Assembly: GCF_019793435.1 (NCBI RefSeq)
Contig: NZ_JAILYH010000007.1
Span: forward strand, 273,159-337,158
DNA from: Rhizobium redzepovicii
Lineage (GTDB): Bacteria; Pseudomonadota; Alphaproteobacteria; Rhizobiales; Rhizobiaceae
Length of the DNA: 64,000 nt
Reading direction: 5' to 3'
The notes beneath the pieces were generated by a model that did not search any database, was not told the origin of the DNA, and saw only the letters and a program-made list of their open reading frames with translations. Within the stretch, counting starts at the first letter, position 1. Each line of letters opens with the position of its first letter. Below are positions 26,490-35,188 of the stretch, one piece after another. The position numbers and the translations under genes were made by a program.

Positions 26490-27566
26490 TTAGATCGTCT
26501 TTCCAGCGGCGTCGAAGACGTGACAGCGGGCCGGATCGAAGAAGGTCTTCACATTGGCGCCGCGCTCGACCTTCTGCTGGCCGTCGAGAGCGATCGTCAG
26601 GAGCTGGCCATCCGGCGTCGTGGTGTAGAGCATAGTGGCGCCGCCGAGATTTTCGACGAGATCGACGTTGACGGTCGACAGCGTGATGGCGCCCTCCGTG
26701 AGGGAAAGATGCTCGGGGCGGATGCCGAAGGTGACGTCCTCACCGGCCTCGCCTTTCAATCGGCGTGGCAGGCGGACGGAATTGCCGCAGACATGAATGC
26801 TGGTTTCCGTCTCGCCGACCTCTTCGATGCGGGCCTTCAGAAAATTCATCTTCGGGCTGCCGATGAAGCCGGCGACGAAGCGGTTGGCCGGGTTATTGTA
26901 GAGATCGAGCGGCGCGCCGACCTGCTCGATGCGGCCGGAGTTGAGCACCACGATCTTGTCGGCCATCGTCATGGCCTCGACCTGGTCATGGGTGACATAG
27001 ATCATGGTGTTGCCGAGCTGCCGGTGCAGGCGAGAGATCTCGACGCGCATCTGCACGCGCAGCTCGGCGTCGAGGTTCGACAGCGGTTCATCGAACAGGA
27101 AGATGCGCGGCTCGCGAACGATGGCCCGGCCGATGGCGACGCGCTGGCGCTGGCCGCCGGAGAGCGCCTTCGGCTTGCGCTCCAGGAGTTTCTCGATCTG
27201 CAGGATCTCGGCGGCGCGTTTGACCTTCGGTTGGATCTCGGCCTTCTTGTAACCCGCCGTCTCCAGGCCGAAGGCAAGGTTCTTGTAGACCGACATATGC
27301 GGATAGAGGGCGTAGGACTGGAAGACCATGGCGATGCCGCGTTTGGCGGGCGCCACCTCGTTCATGCGCTCGTTGTCGAGCAGCAGCCCGCCGCCCGAGA
27401 TTTCCTCGAGACCGGCGATCATGCGCAGAAGGGTCGATTTTCCGCAGCCGGATGGACCGACGAAAACGACGAATTCGCCGGGATCGATCGTCAGGTCGAT
27501 GCCATGGATCACATCCATCGCGCCGTAGCGCTTCTCGACCTTCTGAAGAACGACACTGGTTGCCAT
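26490..27566 (-). CDS. Carbohydrate ABC transporter ATP-binding protein (UgpC/MsmK type)
   Basis: The 358-residue ATPase has Walker A GPSGCGKSTLLR near residue 39, the signature LSGGQRQRVAIGRA near 135, Walker B IFLFDEPLSNLDAELR near 155 and the switch histidine in IYVTHDQVEAM. The C-terminal 120 residues form the TOBE/MalK-type regulatory domain (FGIRPEHL). It energises the importer whose binding protein and permeases are encoded upstream in the same operon (31828-28696). ATPases of this type can also serve other importers. Confidence 0.95.
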   Translation of the reverse strand: MATSVVLQKVEKRYGAMDVIHGIDLTIDPGEFVVFVGPSGCGKSTLLRMIAGLEEISGGGLLLDNERMNEVAPAKRGIAMVFQSYALYPHMSVYKNLAFGLETAGYKKAEIQPKVKRAAEILQIEKLLERKPKALSGGQRQRVAIGRAIVREPRIFLFDEPLSNLDAELRVQMRVEISRLHRQLGNTMIYVTHDQVEAMTMADKIVVLNSGRIEQVGAPLDLYNNPANRFVAGFIGSPKMNFLKARIEEVGETETSIHVCGNSVRLPRRLKGEAGEDVTFGIRPEHLSLTEGAITLSTVNVDLVENLGGATMLYTTTPDGQLLTIALDGQQKVERGANVKTFFDPARCHVFDAAGKTI

Positions 27567-27598
27567 CTTCTCAAAACCCCTCTCGTTTCATTTATCGG

Positions 27599-28672
27599 TT
27601 ACTTCGTTCTTGCGCGCCAATCGGCGTATTTCGGACTGTCGGGGCCGACCGGCAGCGGCACTTCGGCGCCGCTGTCGGAAGACTGGTAGATGGCGGTGAC
27701 GAGTTCCAGCGCCCGGCGCGCATCCACCGTCGTCACCGGCAGCGGCCCCTGGCCGCTGAGGAAGGCGTGGAACTGGCCCATCTGGGTGGTGAAACGCGGC
27801 GCGACCGGCTGCCAGTCGGCAATCACCCGGTCAATCTGCCCCCGAACGTCGTCATTGGCGGCGATGATCTTCCAGGGGTCCTTGCCCGGCGTATAGGGCT
27901 CATGGCTGCTTTCGAAGGTCACATTCTCGAAGTGCAGCCTCAGCCGGCTCAACTGTTCCTGCGAACCCAGCGTGCAGGACAGCGAGACGAAGGCGCCGCT
28001 TTCCATCAGCAGGCTGGCGGAGGCGCAATCCTCGACCTCGATGTCGTTGACGCGGGTGGCGACACGGCCGAAGACCCTTGCTGCCGGGCCCATCAGATGC
28101 ATCATCATGTCGTGCAGATGCAGCGCATGGGTGACGAGCACGCCGCCGAGTTCCGTCGCCCATTTGCCGCGCCAGGGCACGGCATAATATTCGGGTTTGC
28201 GCAGCCAGAAGGTTTCGACCGAGGCCGTATAGGCTTTGCCGGCAATGCCGGCGTCGATGATCCGCTTGGCCTTCTGGATGCCGTCGCCGTAGCGATACTG
28301 GAAGATCGGCATCAGCACGCCTTTTGCAGTCTTTTCCGCCGCCATGATGGTATCGACGGCGGCGAGCGATCCGGTCAGCGGCTTTTCGCAAACGACATGT
28401 TTGCCGGCGGCAAGGGCAGCCACCACCTGCTCCAGATGCACCCCGGGCGGGGTGCAGATATCGATGATGTCGATTGTGTCGTCGGCAAGCAGCTCGGCAA
28501 AGGAGGTGGTGCGCCGTTCGATGCCGAACTCGTCGCCGACTGCCGCCAGGCGCTCTCCGTTCAGGTCGCAGATCGCCACGACCTTGAATTTGTCGGCATG
28601 CGGCAGATAACCTTCGACAATGTGGGAGCGGCCAATGCCGCAGCCGACGATTGCGACCGTTCTGATGCTCAT
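27599..28672 (-). CDS. Gfo/Idh/MocA family NAD(P)-dependent dehydrogenase (importer operon)
   Basis: The 357-residue product has the N-terminal Rossmann motif VAIVGCGIGRSHIVEGY and the family EKP signature in HVVCEKPLTGS near residue 95, followed by the C-terminal beta-sheet domain. These enzymes oxidise or reduce sugar or inositol hydroxyl groups. Open frame continues about 260 codons upstream, overlapping the permease gene, but homology begins at the ATG at 28672, with GGAAAGAG upstream. It sits between the second permease and the ATPase and probably acts on the imported compound. Confidence 0.9.
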   Translation of the reverse strand: MSIRTVAIVGCGIGRSHIVEGYLPHADKFKVVAICDLNGERLAAVGDEFGIERRTTSFAELLADDTIDIIDICTPPGVHLEQVVAALAAGKHVVCEKPLTGSLAAVDTIMAAEKTAKGVLMPIFQYRYGDGIQKAKRIIDAGIAGKAYTASVETFWLRKPEYYAVPWRGKWATELGGVLVTHALHLHDMMMHLMGPAARVFGRVATRVNDIEVEDCASASLLMESGAFVSLSCTLGSQEQLSRLRLHFENVTFESSHEPYTPGKDPWKIIAANDDVRGQIDRVIADWQPVAPRFTTQMGQFHAFLSGQGPLPVTTVDARRALELVTAIYQSSDSGAEVPLPVGPDSPKYADWRARTK

Positions 28673-28695
28673 GTCGCTCTTTCCCGTTGCCGCCA

Positions 28696-29583
28696 TCAAC
28701 GCTTCATGCCCGTCGTGGCGATGCCCTCGATCAGCAGGCGCTGAAAGAACAGGAAGAAGAAGAACACCGGCACCAGCGTCAGCGTCGACATGGCGAACAA
28801 GCCGCCCCAATCCGATGCGCTGGTGGAATCGACGAAGGTGCGCAGGCCGAGCTGGATCGTATAGGTGTTCATGTCGTTCAGGTAGATCAGCGGGCCGAAG
28901 AAATCGTCCCAGGTCCAGATGAAGGAGAAGATGGCAGCCGTCGCCAAGACCGGCAGCGACAGCGGCAGCATGATCTTCCAGTAAATGCGCCAGGCGCTGC
29001 AGCCGTCCATCATGGCAGCTTCGTCGAGTTCGCGCGGGATGCCGCGGAAGAACTGCACCATCAGGAAGATGAAGAAGGCATCGCTTGCCAGGAACTTCGG
29101 CACGACGAGCGGCAGGATGGTGTTGACCCAGCCGAGGTTGAGGAAGAGCACATATTGCGGGATCAGCGTCACGTGATAGGGGATCATCAGCGTGCCGAGC
29201 ATGATCGCGAACCAGAAATTGCGGCCGGCAAAACGCAGCCGGGCAAAGGCGAAAGCCGTCAGCGAACAGGCGATGACATTGCCGGTCACCACCAGCACCG
29301 AGATGACGAGCGAATTCCAGAAGAACCGGCCGAAGCTGACATCGAGGCCGACCCAGCCGCGCGCGTAGGAGGAGAAATCGATCGACGACGGAATAAGCGA
29401 GGTCGACGAGAAGATCTCGGTTTCCGGCCTGACCGATGCCGAAACCATCCACAACAGCGGATAGACCATCAGAAGCGATGCGGCGATCAGCAGGGCGTGG
29501 ATGACAAGCGACGCCGGCAGGCTCCGTTTGGTGATATCAGATGGCGGCCTGGCCGCAGTGACGGAAGCGGTCATCTCAGTCAT
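28696..29583 (-). CDS. Carbohydrate ABC transporter permease (MalG type)
   Basis: The 295-residue inner-membrane protein has about six hydrophobic segments. It carries the EAA loop DEAAMMDGCSAWRIYWKIMLPLSLPVL near residue 195, which contacts the ATPase. It overlaps the preceding permease gene by 8 bases, so the two are coupled. It forms one half of the membrane channel for the importer of this operon. Confidence 0.93.
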   Translation of the reverse strand: MTEMTASVTAARPPSDITKRSLPASLVIHALLIAASLLMVYPLLWMVSASVRPETEIFSSTSLIPSSIDFSSYARGWVGLDVSFGRFFWNSLVISVLVVTGNVIACSLTAFAFARLRFAGRNFWFAIMLGTLMIPYHVTLIPQYVLFLNLGWVNTILPLVVPKFLASDAFFIFLMVQFFRGIPRELDEAAMMDGCSAWRIYWKIMLPLSLPVLATAAIFSFIWTWDDFFGPLIYLNDMNTYTIQLGLRTFVDSTSASDWGGLFAMSTLTLVPVFFFFLFFQRLLIEGIATTGMKR

Positions 29584-30535
29584 CGTAATGCACCCAATAA
29601 CGCGAGGTCAGGAAAGAGAAAGCGGTGAAGACGGCGATGATCAGCACCAGGATCCAGGCGAGCGCCGAGGCATAGCCCATGCGGAAATTGCCGAAGGCTT
29701 CCTGATAGAGGTAGAGCGTGTAGAACAGCGTCGAGTTGATCGGACCGCCCGTGCCGCCGGAGATGATGAAGGCGGGTGTGAAAGCCTTGAAGGCATCAAT
29801 GGTCTGGACGACGGCGTTGAAGAAGATCACCGGCGTCAAAAGCGGCAGGGTGATCTTGTAGAATTGGCGGAATTTCGAGGCGCCATCGAGGCTTGCGGCC
29901 TCATACATATCCTGGGGAATCTGGCGCAAGCCGGCGAGGAAAATAATCATCGGCGAGCCGAACTGCCAGACCGACAGAGCCACCAGCGTATAGATCGAAT
30001 AGTTCGGATGCGAGATCCAGCTCGGACCTTCGATGCCGAACTGCGAGAGTGCGGCATTGACGAGACCATCGCTGGCGAAAAGCTGGCGCCAGAGCACGGC
30101 GATCGCCACGCTGCCGCCCAGCAAGGAAGGGAGGTAGAAGATGGCGCGATAGAAGGTCAGTCCGCGCAGGCCGCGGTCCAGCGCCATGGCGACCAGCAAA
30201 GCGAAGGTCAGTTTGAACGGCACCGAGAAGACAACATACGTCAGGGTGACGTGCATCGCGGCCGAGAATTTCGGATCCGCCGTGGCGATGCGCACGTAAT
30301 TCGCCATTCCCACCCACCGCGGCGACTGCAGCATGTCGAAGTCGGTGAAGGAGAGGTAAAGCGAAATCAGGGCCGGCCCGAGCGTCAGCCCGAAAAAGCC
30401 GATAAGCCATGGCAGGAGGAAGAGATAGCCGGAAGCATTGGCATTCCAGAGACGCCGGAAGCGTCCTTCGGCCACGGCCCCCTGATATCTTTCGACATTT
30501 ATGGCCCCTGCGGGCGTGCGCATCGCATTGCTCAT
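29576..30535 (-). CDS. Carbohydrate ABC transporter permease (MalF type)
   Basis: The 319-residue permease has an N-terminal tail, six likely membrane helices, and the EAA loop YEAASLDGASKFRQFYKITLPLLTP near residue 218. It lies 6 bases after the binding-protein gene and overlaps the partner permease gene. It forms the other half of the channel. Confidence 0.93.
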   Translation of the reverse strand: MSNAMRTPAGAINVERYQGAVAEGRFRRLWNANASGYLFLLPWLIGFFGLTLGPALISLYLSFTDFDMLQSPRWVGMANYVRIATADPKFSAAMHVTLTYVVFSVPFKLTFALLVAMALDRGLRGLTFYRAIFYLPSLLGGSVAIAVLWRQLFASDGLVNAALSQFGIEGPSWISHPNYSIYTLVALSVWQFGSPMIIFLAGLRQIPQDMYEAASLDGASKFRQFYKITLPLLTPVIFFNAVVQTIDAFKAFTPAFIISGGTGGPINSTLFYTLYLYQEAFGNFRMGYASALAWILVLIIAVFTAFSFLTSRYWVHYDD

Positions 30536-30541
30536 ACGGGA

Positions 30542-31828
30542 TCAGCCTCGTGCGAGAATCTGCGTGATTTCGGTGACCAACTGTTTGCCGCCATCGGCGG
30601 GAGACAGCTGTCCGAAACCGACCTGTTCGGCGATGTTTCGCAGCATCAGCTCGCCTTCACCGGCGCCGGCCGGCGGCGGCGGCGGCAATTTGCCGGCGAG
30701 ATCGCCGAGACCGCTGACATAGGCCAATGCAACCTTGCCATTCTCATCGAGCTTCTGCGCGACAACCTCGCGCATGGCGGCCGATTCCGGAATGCCGCGT
30801 TCGACATCCAAGAGCAGCACTGCCTCGGGATTCTTGACGAAGAAGTTGATGTAGTCCACGGCCAGGTCGATCGCTTTCGACTGGGCCGAAACAGAGAAGA
30901 ACATCGAAGGCTTGCGATAGTGGCCGCCCTTCGAATCCGACTTGATGCGCATATAGTTGGTAAGCGCCAGCTTGTCCTTGTTCATGGCCTGATAGGCGAC
31001 GAACTGATTGGAATGGGCAAAACCGGCCGCAGATTTGCCGAGCGACACTGTATTGGTTTCGATATCGTTCTTGTCGAGAGCCTGGATATCGGCGGGAACG
31101 CAGGCGCCGGCCTCACGGAACTTGGCCCACATATCGTACCATTCCGATGCGTCGTCGACGCCGAAGCCGATCTTGCCGTCGGCGGTATAGAGCGCCTTGC
31201 CGCGCTGACGCAGCCAGTTTTCGAACAGAGGTTCGCCGCCGCTGCCGTCGGCGAGACCGAACATGCCTTTGCGCTTGCCGGCCTTGGTGATCTCGGCGCC
31301 CATGCGTGCAAACTCATCCCAGGTGGTCGCCTGCGTCGGCAGATCGACCCCGGCCTCCTTGAAGGCGGTGGTGTTCAGAACCGTCGCGGCCGAATTCGCG
31401 CCGAGGCTGACGCCATAGAGATGGCCGTCGACACTGCCGCCATCGATCTGCGCCTTGTCGAAATCGTCGAGGTTGAGCTTAGCCGGCATGTAGGATTCAA
31501 GCGGCGCAAGAGCGCCGCGACGCGCGTACTGAACGATATAGCGGTAGTCCATCTGGATGACGTCAGGCGCATTGCGGCCGGCAACCTGGGTCGCAAGGCG
31601 CGGCCAGTAATCGCCCCAGCCGAGGAATTCGCCGGTGATCGAGGTACCGGCATTCTTCGACTGATAGAGCTGCGAAACCTTGTTAGTGCGGTCGGCGCGC
31701 GGCTGCGAGCCCCACCACAGGAGGCGCAAGCGCTTTTCCTGTGCAAAAGCGCTGGTTCCGAGCGCCGAGAGCGAAAGAAGCGTTGCGCCTCCCGCCAAGA
31801 AATTACGTCTGCTTATACGTAGGCTCAT
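30542..31828 (-). CDS. Carbohydrate ABC transporter substrate-binding protein, Tat-type signal
   Basis: The 428-residue protein begins with an SRRNFLAGGATLLSLSALG signal ending SAFA, of Tat type because of the twin arginine. The mature part is a family 1 extracellular binding protein (LRLLWWGSQPRADRTNKVS near residue 30). GGAGG lies before the ATG at 31828. It is the first gene of the seven-gene operon running to 23098. A paralogue of the same length lies at 41489, with matching segments (LWWGS/MWWGS, YQSK, LATQ.AGR). The ligand is unknown. Confidence 0.93.
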   Translation of the reverse strand: MSLRISRRNFLAGGATLLSLSALGTSAFAQEKRLRLLWWGSQPRADRTNKVSQLYQSKNAGTSITGEFLGWGDYWPRLATQVAGRNAPDVIQMDYRYIVQYARRGALAPLESYMPAKLNLDDFDKAQIDGGSVDGHLYGVSLGANSAATVLNTTAFKEAGVDLPTQATTWDEFARMGAEITKAGKRKGMFGLADGSGGEPLFENWLRQRGKALYTADGKIGFGVDDASEWYDMWAKFREAGACVPADIQALDKNDIETNTVSLGKSAAGFAHSNQFVAYQAMNKDKLALTNYMRIKSDSKGGHYRKPSMFFSVSAQSKAIDLAVDYINFFVKNPEAVLLLDVERGIPESAAMREVVAQKLDENGKVALAYVSGLGDLAGKLPPPPPAGAGEGELMLRNIAEQVGFGQLSPADGGKQLVTEITQILARG

Positions 31829-31889
31829 TTTTTCCTCCTCCAAAGGGGAAGCGCCTCCACACGCTTCCGATGTAGTTACTCTTGCATAA

Positions 31890-31905
31890 ATAACTAATTG
31901 GTTAC
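31890..31905. promoter_or_regulatory. Candidate TetR operator in the divergent promoter
   Basis: ATAACTAATTGGTTAC is an imperfect inverted repeat (TAACT, N4, GGTTA) lying 62 bases upstream of the binding-protein start and 130 bases before the TetR gene. It matches the perfect repeat at 32766-32781, so the TetR regulator probably acts at both. A wider repeat (TAGTTA N12 TAACTA) overlaps its left side. Confidence 0.6.
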
Positions 31906-32034
31906 AAGCTACGAGCAAAGCGGCAAGCCTGTCAAGCGGGGTGTCGGTTCTTGCTCGCCGCCCTTCTAAAATTCGGTTTTTACAATTTCGCACCGAAGGC
32001 TTATGAGCGCAACATGCGAGACGGAGGGGAAACG

Positions 32035-32712
32035 ATGAACGACAACGGCCAAAACGGGGAGAAGAAAAAATCCCGGCGCCCATCTCAGGAACGCACGGCG
32101 CAACGCGATCCGGAGCGGACGCGCGCCGCGATCCTGGAAGCGGCCACCCGGGAATTTGCCGAAAACGGCATGGGCGGAGCCCGCGTCGACGCCATCGCCG
32201 AGCGCGCCGGCACCAACAAGCGCATGCTCTACCATTATTTCGGCGACAAGGAGCAGCTCTATCTCCGCGTGCTCGAAGAGGCCTATGTCGGCATCCGCAC
32301 CGCCGAGCGCGCGCTCCATATCGGTGACCGCAGCCCGGAGGAAGGCATCGGGGAACTGGCGCTCTTCACCTGGCGTTATTTTCTCCAGCACCCGGAATTC
32401 CTCAGCCTGCTCGGCACGGAAAACCTGCATCGGGCCCGTTGGCTGCGCCAATCCGTCCGGCTCAAGGAACTGCATTCGCATCTGATCGGCGAGCTTTCGG
32501 ACGTCCTCGAGCGGGGAAAGAAGCAAGGCGTCTTCGTCGAGAGCGCCGATCCGCTGCACGTCTATCTGACGATCGCCTCGCTCGGCTATTTCTACCTGTC
32601 CAACCAGTACACGCTTTCGACGATCTTCGGCCGCGACCTGATCGAGCCAAACCATCTCAATGCCTGGGAAAGACATATCGTCCACGTGACGCTCGCCTCG
32701 ATCAAGCACTGA
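32035..32712 (+). CDS. TetR family transcriptional regulator
   Basis: The 225-residue product has a basic disordered head and then the TetR helix-turn-helix (AATREFAENGMGGARVDAIAERAGTNKRMLYHYFGDKEQLY) near residues 40-80. The C-terminal ligand domain is all-helical. GGAGGGG lies 4 bases before the ATG at 32035. It is divergent from the importer operon and lies just upstream of the dehydrogenase operon. The shared operator repeats next to it suggest it represses both and is released by the substrate (inference). Confidence 0.93.
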   Translation: MNDNGQNGEKKKSRRPSQERTAQRDPERTRAAILEAATREFAENGMGGARVDAIAERAGTNKRMLYHYFGDKEQLYLRVLEEAYVGIRTAERALHIGDRSPEEGIGELALFTWRYFLQHPEFLSLLGTENLHRARWLRQSVRLKELHSHLIGELSDVLERGKKQGVFVESADPLHVYLTIASLGYFYLSNQYTLSTIFGRDLIEPNHLNAWERHIVHVTLASIKH

Positions 32713-32765
32713 ATTCTGAAATCAGGATTTGACTATTGACAGCCTCGCCGCTCTTCTGCCATCAA

Positions 32766-32781
32766 GTAACTGTTTAGTTAC
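32766..32781. promoter_or_regulatory. Perfect candidate TetR operator before the dehydrogenase operon
   Basis: GTAACTGTTTAGTTAC has perfect 6-base arms (GTAACT and AGTTAC) around GTTT, 62 bases upstream of the dehydrogenase start. A TTGACA lies at 32736-32741 in the same region, so the operator would overlap or follow the promoter. Confidence 0.65.
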
Positions 32782-32842
32782 CGGCTTGGGAGGGCCCGGC
32801 TTGATGCCCGCTCGCGCCGCAAAAGATTCCAGGGAGGAAAAC

Positions 32843-33991
32843 ATGGCACGCTTGGGGATCATCTTACACGGCGTTACCGGCCGCATGGGGTACAATCAGC
32901 ACCTGGTGCGTTCGATCCTCGCCTTCCGCGACCAGGGCGGCATCACGCTGAAATCGGGCGAGAAGCTAGAAATCGACCCGATCATCGTCGGCCGCAACGG
33001 CGCCAAGATGGAAGAGCTGGCGAAGAAGCATAACATCAAGCGCTGGTCGACCGATCTCGATGCCGCTCTCGCCAACCCCGACGACACGATCTTCTTCGAC
33101 GCCGGCACCACGCTGATGCGCGCCGAACTTCTGTCCCGGGCGCTCGATGCCGGCAAGCATGTCTATTGCGAAAAGCCGATTTCCGACGACCTGCAGGTGG
33201 CGATCGATCTTGCCCGCAAGGCGCGCGGCTCCGGGCTCAAACACGGCGTGGTGCAGGACAAGCTCTTCCTTCCCGGCTTGCGCAAGCTGGCGCTGCTCAG
33301 GGATTCCGGCTTCTTCGGCAAGATCCTCTCGGTGCGCGGCGAATTCGGCTATTGGGTTTTCGAAGGCGATTGGGGCGTGCCGGCCCAGCGTCCCTCCTGG
33401 AACTACCGCAAGGGCGACGGCGGCGGCATCATCCTCGACATGCTCTGCCACTGGCGCTACGTGCTCGACAATCTGTTCGGCGAGGTGAAGGCCGTCTCCT
33501 GCCTCGGGGCCACGCATATTCCGCAGCGCATCGACGAGCAGGGCAAACCTTATGACTGCGACACCGACGACGCGGCCTATGCGACCTTCGAGCTCGACGG
33601 CGGCGCGATCGCCCAGATCAACTCCTCCTGGGCCGTGCGTGTGCGCCGCGACGACCTCGTCACCTTCCAGGTCGACGGCACCCATGGTTCGGCCGTCGCC
33701 GGCCTGACGAAATGCTGGAGCCAGCACCGGGTCAACACGCCGAAGCCGGTGTGGAATCCTGACCAGCCGCAGACGATCGACTTCTACAAGACCTGGGACG
33801 AGGTTCCAGATACGCAGGCTTTCGACAACGGTTTCAAGGTGCAATGGGAAATGTTCATCCGCCATGTCGTCGAAGACGCGCCGTGGCCCTATGGGCTGGA
33901 AGCCGGCGCCAAGGGCGTGCAGCTGGCCGAACTCGGCCTGAAATCCTGGGCCGAACGCCGCTGGCTCGATGTTCCCGCATTGGAGTTCTGA
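32843..33991 (+). CDS. Gfo/Idh/MocA family dehydrogenase (first gene of TetR-controlled operon)
   Basis: The 382-residue product has an unusual Rossmann start, LGIILHGVTGRMGYNQHLVRS, and the family EKP motif in HVYCEKPISDDLQ near residue 108, followed by the DML/H-type substrate region GGGIILDMLCHWRYVLDNLF. AGGGAGG precedes the ATG at 32843. It is 3 bases before the next gene. Together with the aldolase-like and isomerase-like genes that follow it suggests oxidation of a sugar-type substrate, but the substrate is unknown. Confidence 0.9.
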   Translation: MARLGIILHGVTGRMGYNQHLVRSILAFRDQGGITLKSGEKLEIDPIIVGRNGAKMEELAKKHNIKRWSTDLDAALANPDDTIFFDAGTTLMRAELLSRALDAGKHVYCEKPISDDLQVAIDLARKARGSGLKHGVVQDKLFLPGLRKLALLRDSGFFGKILSVRGEFGYWVFEGDWGVPAQRPSWNYRKGDGGGIILDMLCHWRYVLDNLFGEVKAVSCLGATHIPQRIDEQGKPYDCDTDDAAYATFELDGGAIAQINSSWAVRVRRDDLVTFQVDGTHGSAVAGLTKCWSQHRVNTPKPVWNPDQPQTIDFYKTWDEVPDTQAFDNGFKVQWEMFIRHVVEDAPWPYGLEAGAKGVQLAELGLKSWAERRWLDVPALEF

Positions 33992-33994
33992 ACC

Positions 33995-35158
33995 GTGACG
34001 ACGATCAATCTCCCGCTGGACGGCAAGATCGTCCCCTACACGCTGACCGGAACGCCGATCGAACTGAAAAAACGCGACGCCAAGGCTTTTCCGCGCATCG
34101 CCTTTGCCGCCGCCCATGTCGTCGCCGATCCGCTCGCCGACAACGATCCCTGGCTGACGCCGGCGATCGACTGGGAGCGGACGCTCGCCTTCCGCCACCG
34201 GCTCTGGGATCTCGGCCTCGGCGTTGCCGAAGCGATGGATACGGCGCAGCGCGGCATGGGCCTCGGCTGGCCGGAAGCGCGCGACCTCATCCGGCGGGCG
34301 CTTGGCGAAGCGGCCGGCCGCAAGGATGCGCTGATCGCCTGCGGCGCCGGCACCGACCATGTGACGCCGGGACCCGACGTGACCGTCGATACCATTCTCA
34401 GAGCCTATGAGGAGCAGATCGAAACGGTGGAGGCGGCTGGCGGCCGCATCATCCTGATGGCGAGCCGGGCGCTTGCCGTCACGGCCAAGGGACCGGACGA
34501 TTATGTCAGGGTCTATGACCGCATCCTTCGCCAGGTCAAGGAACCCGTTATCATCCATTGGCTGGGAGAAATGTTCGATCCGGCGCTCGAGGGATACTGG
34601 GGCAATGGCGACCACCTGAAGGCGATGAAAACCTGCCTTGACGTGATCGAAGCCAACGCCGCCAAGGTCGACGGCATCAAGATCTCGCTGCTTTCCAAAG
34701 AAAAGGAAGTGGCGATGCGCCGGCAGTTGCCTGAGGCCGTGCGCATGTATACCGGCGACGACTTCAACTATGCCGAATTGATCGCCGGCGACGAAGAGGG
34801 CCATTCCGATGCGCTGCTCGGCATTTTCGATGCGATCGCGCCGGCAGCGTCTGCTGCGCTCGACGCGCTCGGCCGCAGGAGCAACCACGAATTCTTCGAC
34901 CTGCTCGAGCCGACCGTGCCGCTGTCACGCCACATCTTCAAGGCGCCGACGCGTTTCTACAAGACCGGCGTCGTCTTCCTCGCCTATCTCAACGGCCTGC
35001 AGGATCATTTCGTCATGGTCGGCGGCCAGCAGAGCACCCGCTCCCTGACGCATCTGGCAGAGCTCTTCCGCTTGGCCGACAAGGCGCGGGTGCTGGCCGA
35101 TCCAGAACTGGCAACGGCGCGCATGCGCCAAGTGCTTGCCGTCAACGGCGTTCACTGA
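33995..35158 (+). CDS. DUF993 (dihydrodipicolinate synthase-like) protein
   Basis: The 387-residue product belongs to DUF993, a TIM-barrel family related to class I aldolases such as DapA. Features seen include the RILRQVKEPVIIHWLGEMFDP strand-loop, the KVDGIKISLLSKEKE segment with a candidate Schiff-base lysine near residue 228, and MYTGDDFNYAELI. It follows the dehydrogenase by 3 bases. It could cleave or condense a keto intermediate made by that dehydrogenase; this is inference, as no member is known to me with a proven reaction. Confidence 0.85.
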   Translation: MTTINLPLDGKIVPYTLTGTPIELKKRDAKAFPRIAFAAAHVVADPLADNDPWLTPAIDWERTLAFRHRLWDLGLGVAEAMDTAQRGMGLGWPEARDLIRRALGEAAGRKDALIACGAGTDHVTPGPDVTVDTILRAYEEQIETVEAAGGRIILMASRALAVTAKGPDDYVRVYDRILRQVKEPVIIHWLGEMFDPALEGYWGNGDHLKAMKTCLDVIEANAAKVDGIKISLLSKEKEVAMRRQLPEAVRMYTGDDFNYAELIAGDEEGHSDALLGIFDAIAPAASAALDALGRRSNHEFFDLLEPTVPLSRHIFKAPTRFYKTGVVFLAYLNGLQDHFVMVGGQQSTRSLTHLAELFRLADKARVLADPELATARMRQVLAVNGVH

Positions 35159-35188
35159 TCTCGGTCACGGCGATGGGAGGAAAATGAC

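Noticed and set aside
28673..29452. N-terminal extension of the dehydrogenase frame ending at 27599
   Set aside because: It overlaps the permease gene in another frame and shows no homology; the Rossmann motif begins at the ATG at 28672.
32966..34888. 640-codon minus-strand frame over the dehydrogenase and DUF993 genes
   Set aside because: The plus-strand genes carry family motifs; the antisense protein has none.
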